Shown here one piece after another: positions 1 through 8,786 of a DNA stretch of 64,000 nt. Location: contig NVWL01000012.1 in the NCBI GenBank assembly GCA_002733645.1, positions 603 to 64,602 on the forward strand. Direction: 5' to 3'. Position numbers and translations under genes: made by a program. Below the pieces are notes generated by a model that did no database searches, was not told the origin of the DNA, and worked only from the letters and a program-made list of their open reading frames with translations. Source of the DNA: Oceanobacter sp. Lineage in GTDB: Bacteria > Pseudomonadota > Gammaproteobacteria > Pseudomonadales > Oceanobacteraceae. How positions within the stretch are numbered: position 1 is the first letter of the stretch; the number at the start of each line of letters is the position of its first letter.

Positions 1-270
1 TGCCTTGGTAGGCCTTTACCCCACCAACTAGCTAATCTCACGCAGGCACATCCAATAGCGAGAGCCGAAGCCCCCTTTCCTCCGTAGAGCGTATGCGGTA
101 TTAGCAGTCGTTTCCAACTGTTGTCCCCCACTACTGGGTAGTTTCCTACGCGTTACTCACCCGTCCGCCGCTCGACGCCTGATAGCAAGCTATCATCGTT
201 TCCGCTCGACTTGCATGTGTTAAGCCTGCCGCCAGCGTTCAATCTGAGCCATGATCAAACTCTTCAGTTT
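1..270 (-). rRNA. 16S ribosomal RNA, 5' end (partial)
   Basis: The reverse complement begins at about 270 and reads AGAGTTTGATCATGGCTCAG at 263-244, the universal 16S 5' primer site, followed by the conserved stretch ending in GGCGGCAGGC. The rest of the gene lies left of the window, so only about the first 270 nt of the roughly 1.5 kb RNA are present. The leader and promoters lie at 271-856. Confidence 0.98.
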
Positions 271-393
271 AAAGTTTCGACTGAAATAAATTTCAATCTA
301 AATCTTGCTCAAGATAAAACTACTAACATTTCATATACATGATATATCGGTAAGTTCTTACTTGTTTATTCAGTGTCTCCACTCAATCTCAGT

Positions 394-436
394 AAGCACC
401 CACACGAATTACTTAATGCTGAATTTTTAAAGAACG
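394..436 (-). promoter_or_regulatory. rrn leader antitermination site (boxA and downstream conserved block)
   Basis: On the minus strand GTTCTTTAAAAATT (435-422) matches the boxA of rRNA leaders, where NusB/NusE (S10) load. It is followed by AATTCGTGTGGGTGCTT (410-394), which resembles the conserved block after boxA in E. coli rrn leaders. It lies between the promoters and the 16S 5' end, as expected for transcription antitermination. Confidence 0.8.
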
Positions 437-479
437 TTGCTTTGATTTACCGAAAGGTTTCTCTCAAAGCGGGCTGCGT

Positions 480-507
480 ATTCTACAGAAGCAAACCCTT
501 GTGTCAA
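480..507 (-). promoter_or_regulatory. rRNA promoter, proximal copy (1 of 4)
   Basis: Minus strand: -35 TTGACA (507-502), 16-nt spacer, -10 TAGAAT (485-480), then the GC-rich discriminator ACGCAGCCC. An A/T-rich run upstream of the -35 (about 510-530) could be an UP element. It is the promoter nearest to boxA and the 16S gene. Confidence 0.88.
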
Positions 508-603
508 TCGCTTTTTTCAAAGTTTTTCGAGGAGGCTAACAAAACACACTCTTCGATTTTGACTCTAACCAAGTCACTCAAAGCGTCTTGGTCAGTGCGG
601 CGT

Positions 604-631
604 ATTCTACAGAAGAACTTAGCCGAGTCAA
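604..631 (-). promoter_or_regulatory. rRNA promoter, copy 2 of 4
   Basis: Minus strand: -35 TTGACT (631-626), 16-nt spacer, -10 TAGAAT (609-604), discriminator ACGCCGCAC. The upstream DNA (632-662) is A/T-rich, as in UP elements. Confidence 0.87.
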
Positions 632-722
632 GCATTTAATTTCAAAAACTTCTTTAAAATCAAGTACTTACCTGATTTAACATGAAACCCTAAAGAGTCT
701 CTTGTCCGGATCAGGGAGGCGT

Positions 723-750
723 ATTCTACGTTCTTTTCAGACTTCGTCAA
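723..750 (-). promoter_or_regulatory. rRNA promoter, copy 3 of 4
   Basis: Minus strand: -35 TTGACG (750-745), 16-nt spacer, -10 TAGAAT (728-723), discriminator ACGCCTCCC. Spacer length and -10 match copies 1 and 2. Confidence 0.86.
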
Positions 751-828
751 CACCTTTTTTACCGGTTTCTTAATCGACTGTGATGGCCGTTTCCGGTGTC
801 TCGCAGTGTTCTCGATCAAGAGCGGCGC

Positions 829-856
829 ATTATAGAGATGAGGCATTTTGGGTCAA
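829..856 (-). promoter_or_regulatory. rRNA promoter, distal copy (4 of 4)
   Basis: Minus strand: -35 TTGACC (856-851), 16-nt spacer, consensus -10 TATAAT (834-829), discriminator GCGCCGCTC. The -35 directly abuts the stop codon of msrQ at 857, so the outermost promoter uses all the space left by that gene. Confidence 0.84.
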
Positions 857-1459
857 CTACTTTCTTGCAGTTTTATGAAATAAACGCAAAGAGAGCAGAA
901 ATACCGTAATGGCTGTATACAAAACAGGCTCAAACCACCCCGCGCGTATCTGCAGTAGATAATGAGCCGCTGCTAAGAGCGCTATCAAATAGATAAGTTG
1001 GTGCAATGTTTTCCAACGTCGTTTGAGTTTTCGCTGCCAGCCTTTGGTCGATGTGATGAGAAGTGGCATAGTAAGTAGCCATGCCATTGTACCGAGTAGC
1101 AAGTAAGGTCGCTCTATCACTTCAGTCGCGAGATCGGCCCAATGCCATTCCAGTAAGAAGGCTAGGTATGCGATGCCATGAAGACTTATATAGAAGGCAA
1201 GGAACAAGCCGAGCATTCGGCGGTGCCGCATGAGCCATCGCCACTTTAAGTAGCGCGTCAATGGCGTCACACACAATGTGGCAATCAGTAAGTTGAAGGC
1301 CCACGTTCCTGTGAAGTGAACGATGGTCTTGCCCGGCTCAGGCCCAAGTAGCTCCCAATCGCCTAATTGAACTCGAACGACGGCTTGCACTATATATAGA
1401 AGCGGCATTATCGAAAGCATGAATATCAGCCATCGACGCGGGCCTGTACTAATCATCAT
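857..1459 (-). CDS. msrQ: MsrQ, heme-binding membrane subunit of the MsrPQ methionine sulfoxide reductase
   Basis: A roughly 200-residue inner-membrane protein of the ferric-reductase-like family that passes quinone-derived electrons to periplasmic MsrP for repair of oxidised methionine. About six hydrophobic segments are seen, and the expected heme-ligand histidines lie in HFTG, the LHG segment, the LHQL segment and a later AAHY. The frame is open to 1522, but that longer start would overlap msrP by 62 nt. ATG at 1459 follows the msrP TAA after one base and matches the usual length (about 200-211 residues), so it is preferred. It forms an operon with msrP. Confidence 0.93.
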   Translation of the reverse strand: MMISTGPRRWLIFMLSIMPLLYIVQAVVRVQLGDWELLGPEPGKTIVHFTGTWAFNLLIATLCVTPLTRYLKWRWLMRHRRMLGLFLAFYISLHGIAYLAFLLEWHWADLATEVIERPYLLLGTMAWLLTMPLLITSTKGWQRKLKRRWKTLHQLIYLIALLAAAHYLLQIRAGWFEPVLYTAITVFLLSLRLFHKTARK

Positions 1460-1460
1460 C

Positions 1461-2477
1461 TTAATACCACTTACGAAGATCCATACCCTTGTATAGATAG
1501 GCGACTTCTTCGGCGTAACCATTGAACATCGTCGTATCTATTCGGTTAGCACTGAATAAGCCACTGGGCAGTCGTCGCTCTGATGCCTGACTCCAGCGCG
1601 GATGATTCACTTCTGGGTTCACATTGGCGTAGAAGCCATATTCTTGTGGGGCGAGATCATTCCACGTAGTTGCCGGCATGGTCTCTCTGAAGCGAATCTT
1701 CACAATCGACTTAATGCTCTTAAAGCCATACTTCCACGGGACGACTAAGCGCATTGGAGCGCCATTCTGATTCGGCAATACATCGCCATACATGCCTACC
1801 GCCATCATGGTAAGCGGGTTCATGGCTTCATCCATACGTAAACCTTCGCGATACGGCCAATCAATGGTAGAGAATGCTGACCGCTGACCCGACATTTCTT
1901 TCGGTCGCTCTAAGGTAACGAACTCAATGTATTTCGCCGATGACAGTGGCTTAAATCGCTTGATCAGATCCGCTAAAGGAAAACCGACCCAGGGAATCAC
2001 CATTGACCAAGCTTCAACACAGCGTAGGCGATAAATACGCTCTTCAAGATCAATGCCTTTTAGTAGGTCTTCGAGTGCGTACTTTCCTTTGACCTCACAC
2101 TCACCTTCTATTTCAACCGTCCAAGGGTCAGTAGTTAAACTTCCTGCATTTTTTGCGGGGTCGGTTTTGGAAGTACCAAATTCATAGAAGTTGTTGTACT
2201 TCGTCGCTGCACTATAGGGCGCTGGCTTTTCATCTTTTCCGTAAGGGGTTTCACTGGCTTTGATGACTTGGCGCTCTAACCACTCAGGCCCACTTGGTAA
2301 TTCTGAGCCGCCTTCTGCAGTGACTAAGGCCTGTGCATTGATGGCCGAAACGCCAGCGGCCAAGGTTAGGCCACCTTTCATAAATAACCGACGGTTTAAA
2401 TACGTCCCTTTGGGCGTGATTTCGGAGGGCGCAATTCTGTTATTAGTATGACGGCCAAAGCGCGAGCGAATATTCAT
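1461..2477 (-). CDS. msrP: MsrP, periplasmic methionine sulfoxide reductase, catalytic subunit
   Basis: Molybdopterin oxidoreductase (sulfite-oxidase fold) of 338 residues that reduces methionine sulfoxide in envelope proteins. A twin-arginine signal is visible (RRLFMK, Arg29-Arg30, then a hydrophobic stretch ending AQA). The molybdenum-ligand cysteine is Cys153 in LRCVEAW. Start choice: an ATG at 2483 touches its GGAG (2487-2484), whereas the in-frame ATG at 2477 sits 6 nt from it and is preferred. The gene is followed one base later by msrQ, its electron donor. Confidence 0.95.
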   Translation of the reverse strand: MNIRSRFGRHTNNRIAPSEITPKGTYLNRRLFMKGGLTLAAGVSAINAQALVTAEGGSELPSGPEWLERQVIKASETPYGKDEKPAPYSAATKYNNFYEFGTSKTDPAKNAGSLTTDPWTVEIEGECEVKGKYALEDLLKGIDLEERIYRLRCVEAWSMVIPWVGFPLADLIKRFKPLSSAKYIEFVTLERPKEMSGQRSAFSTIDWPYREGLRMDEAMNPLTMMAVGMYGDVLPNQNGAPMRLVVPWKYGFKSIKSIVKIRFRETMPATTWNDLAPQEYGFYANVNPEVNHPRWSQASERRLPSGLFSANRIDTTMFNGYAEEVAYLYKGMDLRKWY

Positions 2478-2525
2478 AAACATCTCCAGACATTATGTCT
2501 TATAAGCATCTCATGAGTGACAGAC

Positions 2526-2556
2526 AAAAAAGCCCGGTAGTGATTCCGGGCTTTTG
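2526..2556 (-). terminator. rho-independent terminator after pssA
   Basis: The inverted repeat AAAAGCCCGG / CCGGGCTTTT (2527-2555) has an 8-nt loop and a T run on the minus strand. It lies just after the pssA stop and before msrP. T-rich sequence on both sides suggests it could also work in the other direction. Confidence 0.88.
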
Positions 2557-2584
2557 AGTTTTCATCACGTTTTCTATTCTGTCG

Positions 2585-3352
2585 TTAATCGAATAACTTT
2601 TCTTTCACTGCAAGTGCAGGCCCTGTTAATGCGTACAATAAAAACACGCCTAGCAGCATTAAGGCTGGGTCGATAGAAACAATGGCAAACCCCAGAACAA
2701 TGGCCAACAAAGCAATAAAAGGAATCTTGCCACGAAGGTCCAGGCCTTTAAAACTATGATATTTAAAATTACTTACCATCAACAGCCCAGTCAAAGGAAC
2801 GATAATCGCCATCCACCAAGCGATATCTGCGCCCGAGGTGCCTGATTCAGAAAATACCCAAACATTACCGGCAACAATCGCGGCTGCCGCAGGGCTAGCT
2901 AAGCCTGTGAAATAATTTTTATCGGCGACGGCCAGTTGCGTGTTAAAACGAGCTAAGCGCAACGCTGCACCGGCGCAATATACAAAGGCAGCCACCCATC
3001 CAATTTTACCTAGATCCTGTAACGCCCAACTGAAGGCCACCAGCGCAGGAGCCACACCGAATGACACCATGTCCGCCAGGCTATCGTACTCGGCACCAAA
3101 ATCACTCTGGGTATTAGTCATGCGTGCTACACGACCATCTAGGCCATCAAGCACCATAGCCACAAAAATGGCGATGGCGGCGTTTTCGAAATTGCCATCC
3201 ATGCCAGCAACAACAGCGTAAAAACCGGAGAACAAAGCTCCCGTTGTAAATAGGTTAGGGAGGAGATAGATCCCTTTGCGGTCACGCTTTACGACGATAG
3301 ATTCAGGGTTCGAATCTGGAGTAGATACCGGCGTTTCTTGTTCATCACTCAC
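2585..3352 (-). CDS. pssA: CDP-diacylglycerol--serine O-phosphatidyltransferase
   Basis: Integral membrane enzyme of 255 residues that makes phosphatidylserine from CDP-diacylglycerol and serine, the first step toward phosphatidylethanolamine. The CDP-alcohol phosphotransferase signature is seen as DGLDGRVAR followed by G-AEYDSLAD, with several hydrophobic helices after it. The start is GTG at 3352 with a GAAGGAAG Shine-Dalgarno about 6 nt upstream; no better in-frame ATG exists. This is the multi-helix type II enzyme, not the peripheral E. coli PssA. It ends at a strong terminator. Confidence 0.94.
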   Translation of the reverse strand: MSDEQETPVSTPDSNPESIVVKRDRKGIYLLPNLFTTGALFSGFYAVVAGMDGNFENAAIAIFVAMVLDGLDGRVARMTNTQSDFGAEYDSLADMVSFGVAPALVAFSWALQDLGKIGWVAAFVYCAGAALRLARFNTQLAVADKNYFTGLASPAAAAIVAGNVWVFSESGTSGADIAWWMAIIVPLTGLLMVSNFKYHSFKGLDLRGKIPFIALLAIVLGFAIVSIDPALMLLGVFLLYALTGPALAVKEKLFD

Positions 3353-3441
3353 TACAGCTTCCTTCTAATCTAATGCTGTCATTAGATAATATCTGGATTT
3401 AATGGTTCACATTATGGGCTAAAGCAGCGCTTCTCGCTATG

Positions 3442-4317
3442 TTAGCGGACGGCTGTTGTCCATAACGCCTGCAATAATGGTTCATTCATACGTTGCGTTT
3501 GCGCACACAAACCAATGGCAAACGGTTCAAGCTCAGGTCGAACCGGCAACACACGTACTCGACTTGCAAGCGGACTATTATGCAAAACCAGTTCAGGTAC
3601 AACCCCAACACCCACCCCAAGCGCCACCATACTGACTATGGCTTCATTGCCAGATACCTGCGCGTAGATACGAGGCTTTACCCCTCGCGCGGTAAACCAT
3701 TGGTTCACCCGTGATCGTGCCAAGCCCGACTCAGACAACACCATGGGCACCTTGCCCCAATCAATCTCGGTTTGTGCAATTTCAGGGACAGTCCCTAATG
3801 CACGAGGCGCGATAAATAAAAGTGGGGACGAAGCCATAGTTCGGAAAGTCAGTCCGTCGGGCAGCTGTTCCGGCCTGGCTGCAATGACAACATCCGCCCC
3901 GCCCGACTCGGCACGGGGGATCGATTCAGCTGCATCGCCTGTGTGTAAGCGTAAATCCACTTTTGGGTAGCGCTCACGAAAACGCGCGAGCAAATCAGCT
4001 AAAAAGCTATAACTTGCGGTTACTGAGCAATACAAGGTCAGCGAACCTTCCATGTCGCTCACATTCGTATCAACCGCCGATTGCAAAGCCTCCCATGCAG
4101 CAAGCGTTTGCTCCGCATGTTGACGAAACAACTCCCCGGCCGGGGTCAGCGTTAGTGGCCCACGATCTCGATTCAGCAATTGAGCCCCCGCCTCCTCCTC
4201 CATTCGCACAATGCGACGACTTAAAGTCGAAGCACTCATATGCAACTCCTGCCCCGCTCGCGCCAGATTTTGCGCTGCGGATACCGCTAGGAAAATCCGC
4301 AAGTCTTTGTAATCCAT
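3442..4317 (-). CDS. ilvY: LysR-family activator IlvY
   Basis: LysR-type regulator of 291 residues. The N-terminal winged helix-turn-helix (about residues 1-60, with the SASTLSRRIVRMEEEAG recognition region) is followed by a substrate-binding domain. It is divergent from ilvC, the arrangement of the E. coli ilvY-ilvC pair, where IlvY activates ilvC in response to acetohydroxy acids. The assignment rests on that synteny and on a TTGCA-N5-TGCAA palindrome in the shared promoter region. Confidence 0.92.
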   Translation of the reverse strand: MDYKDLRIFLAVSAAQNLARAGQELHMSASTLSRRIVRMEEEAGAQLLNRDRGPLTLTPAGELFRQHAEQTLAAWEALQSAVDTNVSDMEGSLTLYCSVTASYSFLADLLARFRERYPKVDLRLHTGDAAESIPRAESGGADVVIAARPEQLPDGLTFRTMASSPLLFIAPRALGTVPEIAQTEIDWGKVPMVLSESGLARSRVNQWFTARGVKPRIYAQVSGNEAIVSMVALGVGVGVVPELVLHNSPLASRVRVLPVRPELEPFAIGLCAQTQRMNEPLLQALWTTAVR

Positions 4318-4354
4318 CGACTTTATCTACTTATATATGAAGACTGATATTAGG

Positions 4355-4400
4355 TTGCATATATTGCAACAAGATGACGCAAATATAGCATTTTACGCAA
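4355..4400. promoter_or_regulatory. probable IlvY operator region
   Basis: A perfect inverted repeat TTGCA-TATAT-TGCAA lies at 4355-4369. Two further GCAA half-sites follow as ACGCAA direct repeats at 4377-4382 and 4395-4400. The second overlaps the proposed ilvC -35, the usual geometry for a LysR activator with tandem operators. The motif agrees with the TTGC...GCAA dyads of E. coli IlvY sites. Confidence 0.65.
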
Positions 4401-4420
4401 CGTGATTCTTCACCTATCAT
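4392..4420 (+). promoter_or_regulatory. candidate ilvC promoter
   Basis: TTTACG (4392-4397), a 17-nt spacer and TATCAT (4415-4420) form a plausible sigma-70 promoter with a weak -35, consistent with activator dependence. The leader to the ilvC start is about 160 nt. Confidence 0.45.
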
Positions 4421-4586
4421 GCCAGCGAAACTTTTACTTAAATCTACCCGAAAGCGTCCGCGAAGAAGGCCTGACAAGGCGCTAGTTCAGTGGGAGCGCG
4501 GAGCTTATTGTAATAAGTGAGCACTCACAGTGAACTGGCAACACAGTCAGGGCGATGCAGGCAGCTTTCAACAGAAGGAGAATATG

Positions 4587-6077
4587 ATGGGCGCTAACTA
4601 CTTCAACACCCTAAACCTACAACAAAAGCTGGATCAGCTTGGTCGTTGTCGTTTTATGGATCGTTCAGAATTCGCTTCAGAAGCTGAATTCCTAAAAGGC
4701 AAAAAAATCGTCATCGTTGGTTGTGGTGCTCAGGGCCTAAACCAAGGCATGAACATGCGCGATTCTGGCTTAGACGTGTCTTACACTCTTCGTGCTGCTG
4801 CGATCGAAGAAAAGCGTCAGTCTTGGAAAAACGCCACTGAAAACGGTTTCACTGTTGGCACTTACGAAGAGCTAATCCCTACTGCTGACCTAGTCATGAA
4901 CCTGACGCCAGACAAGCAGCACACTGCTGTTGTTACTGCGATCATGCCGTTAATGAAAGAAGGCGCTTGCTTGGGTTACTCGCACGGCTTCAACATTGTT
5001 GAAGAAGGCATGCAAATCCGTGACGACCTTACCGTTGTAATGGTTGCACCAAAGTGCCCAGGTTCTGAAGTTCGTGAAGAGTACAAGCGTGGCTTTGGTG
5101 TACCAACACTGATCGCTGTTCACCCTGAAAACGATCCAAAAGGCGAAGGCTGGGACATCGCGAAAGCATGGGCAGCTGGTACTGGCGGCCATCGCGCCGG
5201 TTGCTTGGAATCGTCTTTCGTTGCTGAAGTTAAGTCTGACCTTATGGGTGAGCAGACTATCCTTTGTGGCATGCTACAAACCGGTGCGATTCTTGGTTTC
5301 GAAAAAATGGTTGAAGACGGCATCGACGAAGGCTACGCAGCTAAGTTGATCCAGTACGGTTGGGAAACTGTCACTGAAGCGCTTAAGTACGGCGGCATCA
5401 CCAACATGATGGATCGTCTGTCTAACCCTGCGAAAGTGGTTGCTTTCGACATGGCTGAAGACCTAAAAGAACTGATGCGTCCTTTGTTCCGCAAGCATCA
5501 GGCTGACATCATTGAAGGCGAATTCTCAGCCACTATGATGGCTGACTGGGCGAACGATGATAAAAACCTACTGACTTGGCGTGAAGAAACGCTGGCGACT
5601 GGCTTTGAAAAAGCACCAGCGTCAGACGTTGAAATCGACGAGCAAGAATACTTCGACCACGGCATCATGCTAGTGGCCATGATCAAAGCGGGCGTTGAGC
5701 TAGCGTTTGAATCGATGGTTGAAAGCGGCATCGTTGAAGAGTCTGCATACTACGAGTCTCTCCATGAAACTCCGTTAATCGCTAACACCATCGCGCGTCG
5801 TAAGTTGTACGAAATGAACGTGGTTATTTCTGATACTGCAGAATACGGTAACTACTTGTTCTCACACGCCGCAGTGCCATTGTTACGCGAGAAGTTCATG
5901 CCGCACATCAATACTGACGTGATCGGTAAAGGCCTGAAAGTTAAATCAAACTCTGTTGATAACAAGCGTTTGATCGAAATCAACGAATTGATCCGTAACC
6001 ACCCAGTTGAGTGGGTTGGCCAGGAACTTCGTGGTTACATGACAGACATGCAGCGTATTGTTGAAACATCTAACTAA
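4587..6077 (+). CDS. ilvC: Ketol-acid reductoisomerase, class II
   Basis: NADPH-dependent isomeroreductase of branched-chain amino acid synthesis, acting on 2-acetolactate and 2-aceto-2-hydroxybutyrate. It is 496 residues long, the class II form with a duplicated C-terminal knotted domain. The Rossmann motif [17 protein letters not shown] is near residue 45, and acidic metal-binding segments occur in both C-terminal halves. Start: AAGGAG at 4575-4580 lies 6 nt before ATG 4587 (giving [10 protein letters not shown], as in E. coli). The upstream in-frame ATG at 4530 would add 19 residues absent from the family. Confidence 0.97.
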   Translation: MGANYFNTLNLQQKLDQLGRCRFMDRSEFASEAEFLKGKKIVIVGCGAQGLNQGMNMRDSGLDVSYTLRAAAIEEKRQSWKNATENGFTVGTYEELIPTADLVMNLTPDKQHTAVVTAIMPLMKEGACLGYSHGFNIVEEGMQIRDDLTVVMVAPKCPGSEVREEYKRGFGVPTLIAVHPENDPKGEGWDIAKAWAAGTGGHRAGCLESSFVAEVKSDLMGEQTILCGMLQTGAILGFEKMVEDGIDEGYAAKLIQYGWETVTEALKYGGITNMMDRLSNPAKVVAFDMAEDLKELMRPLFRKHQADIIEGEFSATMMADWANDDKNLLTWREETLATGFEKAPASDVEIDEQEYFDHGIMLVAMIKAGVELAFESMVESGIVEESAYYESLHETPLIANTIARRKLYEMNVVISDTAEYGNYLFSHAAVPLLREKFMPHINTDVIGKGLKVKSNSVDNKRLIEINELIRNHPVEWVGQELRGYMTDMQRIVETSN

Positions 6078-6124
6078 GCACATTTGCTACAGTAAATTGC
6101 TAAGTTAAATTGCTTTAACAGTGT

Positions 6125-6162
6125 AAAAGCCCCGTTTGCGCAAGCAACTCGGGGCTTTTTTT
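6125..6162 (+). terminator. ilvC terminator
   Basis: GCCCCG (6129-6134) pairs with CGGGGC (6150-6155), with flanking A/T pairs, and is followed by a run of seven T. It is the end of the ilvC transcript. Confidence 0.9.
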
Positions 6163-6201
6163 CACCTATGAGAAACACCAGAACAAATCCCATCAACCAA
6201 G

Positions 6202-6395
6202 GGCACCTCTGAATAACGCAGCGATGAAAGCCCTTGTTTATTGGTAGTGATGGGCGTGGGCTGTATTGACAATATAAGACACTTGATCTCATTGTTGTTG
6301 ATATTGGCAAGGACTCGTCATTACCTTCGATCAACGCCTCGACCAGAAGCACTACCGCACTCACGCGCTACATGACTGAGTTATTCAGAGGTGCC
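6202..6395. mobile_element. MITE-like element with 20-bp terminal inverted repeats
   Basis: The left end is GGCACCTCTGAATAACGCAG (6202-6221). The right end, read on the minus strand from 6395, is GGCACCTCTGAATAACTCAG. The two agree at 19 of 20 positions. The 194-bp interior shows no convincing transposase. It looks like a non-autonomous derivative of an insertion sequence; I cannot name the parent family. Flanking bases (CAAG left, AAAG right) give no clean target-site duplication. It fills most of the ilvC-to-lipoprotein gap; the rest of 6163-6564 shows only a candidate promoter. Confidence 0.75.
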
Positions 6396-6504
6396 AAAGA
6401 TATATTGCCTAACAATTGGATGACTTCAATCAAAACAATGAGCTAATAATACCGACAATGGCGCTCAACAGCTCTTCAACACAAAGTTCATCTATGTATA
6501 ATCT

Positions 6505-6534
6505 TTGACGTTTCACGTATTCAATCAATACATT
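6505..6534 (+). promoter_or_regulatory. candidate promoter of the small lipoprotein gene
   Basis: TTGACG (6505-6510), 18-nt spacer, TACATT (6529-6534), about 30 nt before the start codon of the next gene. The match is moderate. Confidence 0.45.
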
Positions 6535-6564
6535 CTTAATTCATAAGATAAAAAAGGAAGCATC

Positions 6565-6945
6565 ATGAAATCATATACTCTGCTAGCCTCTGCACTTATT
6601 TCAGTATCACTACTAGCAGGCTGCAGCGACGAGCCTGAACAGCAAGAAGAAGTAACAGTAGAAGTTGTAGAAACTAATCACGCTGAAGAAGTAAAAGTTG
6701 TAACTTCTGACCTAGAAGCGTCTTACGCTGACCTACGTGCAAAAACCAGCAAAGCACTGGACAAAGCGAAAGATGCTGTTGAAGCTTTAGAGGCCGTAGA
6801 AGAGAGCCAAGAAGCCCTTGAAGAAGTAATCAAACAGCTTGATACCGTGGTTAAATCTGAAGAAGCACACAAAGCAAACGCTTCAGAAATGGTTGCCAAA
6901 GAGCTACGTGAAGCTGCCGCTCGCCTAGAAGGCAAAGCTAAATAA
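6565..6945 (+). CDS. Small coiled-coil lipoprotein of unknown function
   Basis: A 126-residue protein with a lipoprotein signal (lipobox LLAGC, modified Cys near residue 20). The mature part is highly charged, rich in Ala/Glu/Lys and predicted to be almost entirely helical. Heptad-like spacing across about residues 45-125 suggests a coiled coil in the periplasm, loosely like Lpp- or OsmY-type structural proteins, though I recognise no family. A good GGAAG Shine-Dalgarno precedes ATG 6565. It is monocistronic, with a promoter candidate before it and a strong terminator after it. Confidence 0.85.
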   Translation: MKSYTLLASALISVSLLAGCSDEPEQQEEVTVEVVETNHAEEVKVVTSDLEASYADLRAKTSKALDKAKDAVEALEAVEESQEALEEVIKQLDTVVKSEEAHKANASEMVAKELREAAARLEGKAK

Positions 6946-6965
6946 GTAGAAGACACTTCTACATC

Positions 6966-6996
6966 AAGCCGGTATCCAGCGATACCGGCTTTTTTG
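6966..6996 (+). terminator. terminator after the lipoprotein gene
   Basis: AAGCCGGTATC (6966-6976) and GATACCGGCTT (6981-6991) form an 11-bp stem with a 4-nt loop, continued by a T run to 6995. Confidence 0.92.
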
Positions 6997-7103
6997 TTTC
7001 CACTCCCTAATCCGTGCGCCCCTTCAATATAGTCTTTATAATCATCACTCATGTGACACTTATTCCAGTAACACTTACTCCAGTAAAAAGAAGCGATCCA
7101 ACG

Positions 7104-8297
7104 ATGAACCCAGATTTGAGCAAACTCCAGCCGTATCCCTTTGAAAAACTGGCCAAACTGAAAGGTGCCGTAACACCGCCTTCAGAGTTGGAGCACATTG
7201 CCCTATCCATTGGTGAGCCTAAGCATCCTGCACCAGAGTTTGTTCTCAACACGCTCCGCGACGAATTGCAGCGTGTAGAAAACTACCCGACGACCAAAGG
7301 GCTTCCTGAGCTCAGCGATACTATTGCACAGTGGCTGGAACGACGTTTTACACTTGAACATGTTGACCCTATTTCTCAAGTCATTCCGGTTAACGGCACT
7401 CGTGAAGCCATCTTTGCCTTTACTCAAGCGGCGGTTGATCGTTCTCAAGACAAACCATTGGTCGTTTGCCCAAATCCGTTTTATCAAATATACGAAGGTG
7501 CAGCTTACCTTTCAGGTGCTGAGCCACACTTCTTACCCTGCTTAGAAGAAAATGGCTTTAATCCAGATTACGATGCCGTACCAGCGGATATCTGGCAGCG
7601 TTGCCAATTGTTGTTTGTTTGTACACCGGGCAACCCAACCGGTTCGACATTAAAGCTGGAAGACTTTAAAAAGCTTATTACTCTCGCCGATGAACACGAC
7701 TTCATACTCGCCAGTGATGAATGTTACTCAGAGATATTTGTTGAAGGAGCAGAAGCACCTATAGGCTTGCTGGAAGCGTGCGAATTACTGGGTCGCAAAG
7801 ACTTCAAACGCTGCGTGGTATTTCACTCACTTTCCAAGCGCTCTAACTTGCCCGGCCTACGTTCTGGCTTTATTGCTGGTGACGCAGATTTACTTAAGCC
7901 ATTCCTGCTGTACCGAACCTATCATGGTTGCGCCATGTCAGTTCATACACAATTAGCCAGCATTACGGCCTGGAATGATGAACAGCACGTCATTGATAAC
8001 CGCACCCAATACACACAAAAATTCCGCGCTGTATTAGAGACCCTGCAACCTGTACTTGATGTAAAACAAACCGACGCTAGCTTTTATTTATGGCCAAAAA
8101 CATCAATCAATGAAGAGACGTTTGCGCAACAACTGTTCGCACAGCAAAACGTCACCGTACTGCCAGGCTCTTATTTATCGCGCACGGTAGATGGCATTAA
8201 TCCTGGTGCAGGCCGAATTCGTATGGCGCTCGTGGCAGAAACATCCGAGTGTATTGAAGCTGCACAACGCATTCGTCGCTTTATCGAAAGTCTTTAA
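7104..8297 (+). CDS. dapC: Succinyldiaminopimelate transaminase
   Basis: PLP-dependent class I/II aminotransferase of 397 residues for lysine/diaminopimelate synthesis by the succinylase branch. The N-terminus MNPDLSKLQPYPFEKL and the IALSIGEPKHP segment are typical of the proteobacterial DapC group. The PLP lysine is Lys245 in SLSKRSNLPGLRSG, and the CTPGNPTGS loop is present. The frame is open from 7014, but family starts match ATG 7104. The Shine-Dalgarno there is weak (AAGAAG about 10 nt upstream). sufE follows after 36 nt, so the two may be co-transcribed. Confidence 0.93.
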   Translation: MNPDLSKLQPYPFEKLAKLKGAVTPPSELEHIALSIGEPKHPAPEFVLNTLRDELQRVENYPTTKGLPELSDTIAQWLERRFTLEHVDPISQVIPVNGTREAIFAFTQAAVDRSQDKPLVVCPNPFYQIYEGAAYLSGAEPHFLPCLEENGFNPDYDAVPADIWQRCQLLFVCTPGNPTGSTLKLEDFKKLITLADEHDFILASDECYSEIFVEGAEAPIGLLEACELLGRKDFKRCVVFHSLSKRSNLPGLRSGFIAGDADLLKPFLLYRTYHGCAMSVHTQLASITAWNDEQHVIDNRTQYTQKFRAVLETLQPVLDVKQTDASFYLWPKTSINEETFAQQLFAQQNVTVLPGSYLSRTVDGINPGAGRIRMALVAETSECIEAAQRIRRFIESL

Positions 8298-8333
8298 GGC
8301 TAAATAACTTCAATTTATAAAGAAGGCATCATT

Positions 8334-8765
8334 ATGAGCATTAAAGAAAACACCTTTGGCGCTGAAATTACCAGCGAAGACATTATCGACACCTTAGGAT
8401 TCTTCGACGACTGGGAAGAGCGCTACAAATACATCATTGATCTGGGTAAAGAATTACCCGCGATGGATGATAAAAAGAAAAACGAACATTTTTTATTACG
8501 CGGCTGCCAAAGCCAGGTCTGGATTGACCACGAATTAAAAGACGGCGTACTGTTATTTGAAGCCGATTCAGATGCCCACATAGTGCGTGGTTTGTTAGGC
8601 ATGGTACTCGCGGCTTATAACCACAAAACACCTGAAGACATTCTCGCCTTTGATATTGAGGGCTACTTCCAGCAAGTCGATTTGGTTAAACACCTAAGTC
8701 CCACTCGCGGCAATGGCTTGCGGGCTATGGTACAGAAAATCAAAGACACGGCGGCTGCGGCTTAA
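8334..8765 (+). CDS. sufE: SufE/CsdE-family sulfur acceptor
   Basis: A 143-residue SufE-fold protein that takes persulfide sulfur from a cysteine desulfurase (SufS or CsdA) for Fe-S cluster or related sulfur transfer. The acceptor Cys58 is seen in LLRGCQSQVW. GAAGGCATCATT precedes ATG 8334. No desulfurase gene is adjacent, so whether its partner is SufS or CsdA cannot be told here. Confidence 0.93.
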   Translation: MSIKENTFGAEITSEDIIDTLGFFDDWEERYKYIIDLGKELPAMDDKKKNEHFLLRGCQSQVWIDHELKDGVLLFEADSDAHIVRGLLGMVLAAYNHKTPEDILAFDIEGYFQQVDLVKHLSPTRGNGLRAMVQKIKDTAAAA

Positions 8766-8786
8766 TAAGCTTTCAACCACTCACAG

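Noticed and set aside
6074-6364. Open reading frame of 96 codons on the minus strand across the MITE
   Set aside because: It starts near one inverted end and runs through the ilvC terminator; composition is not protein-like and no transposase motif is visible.
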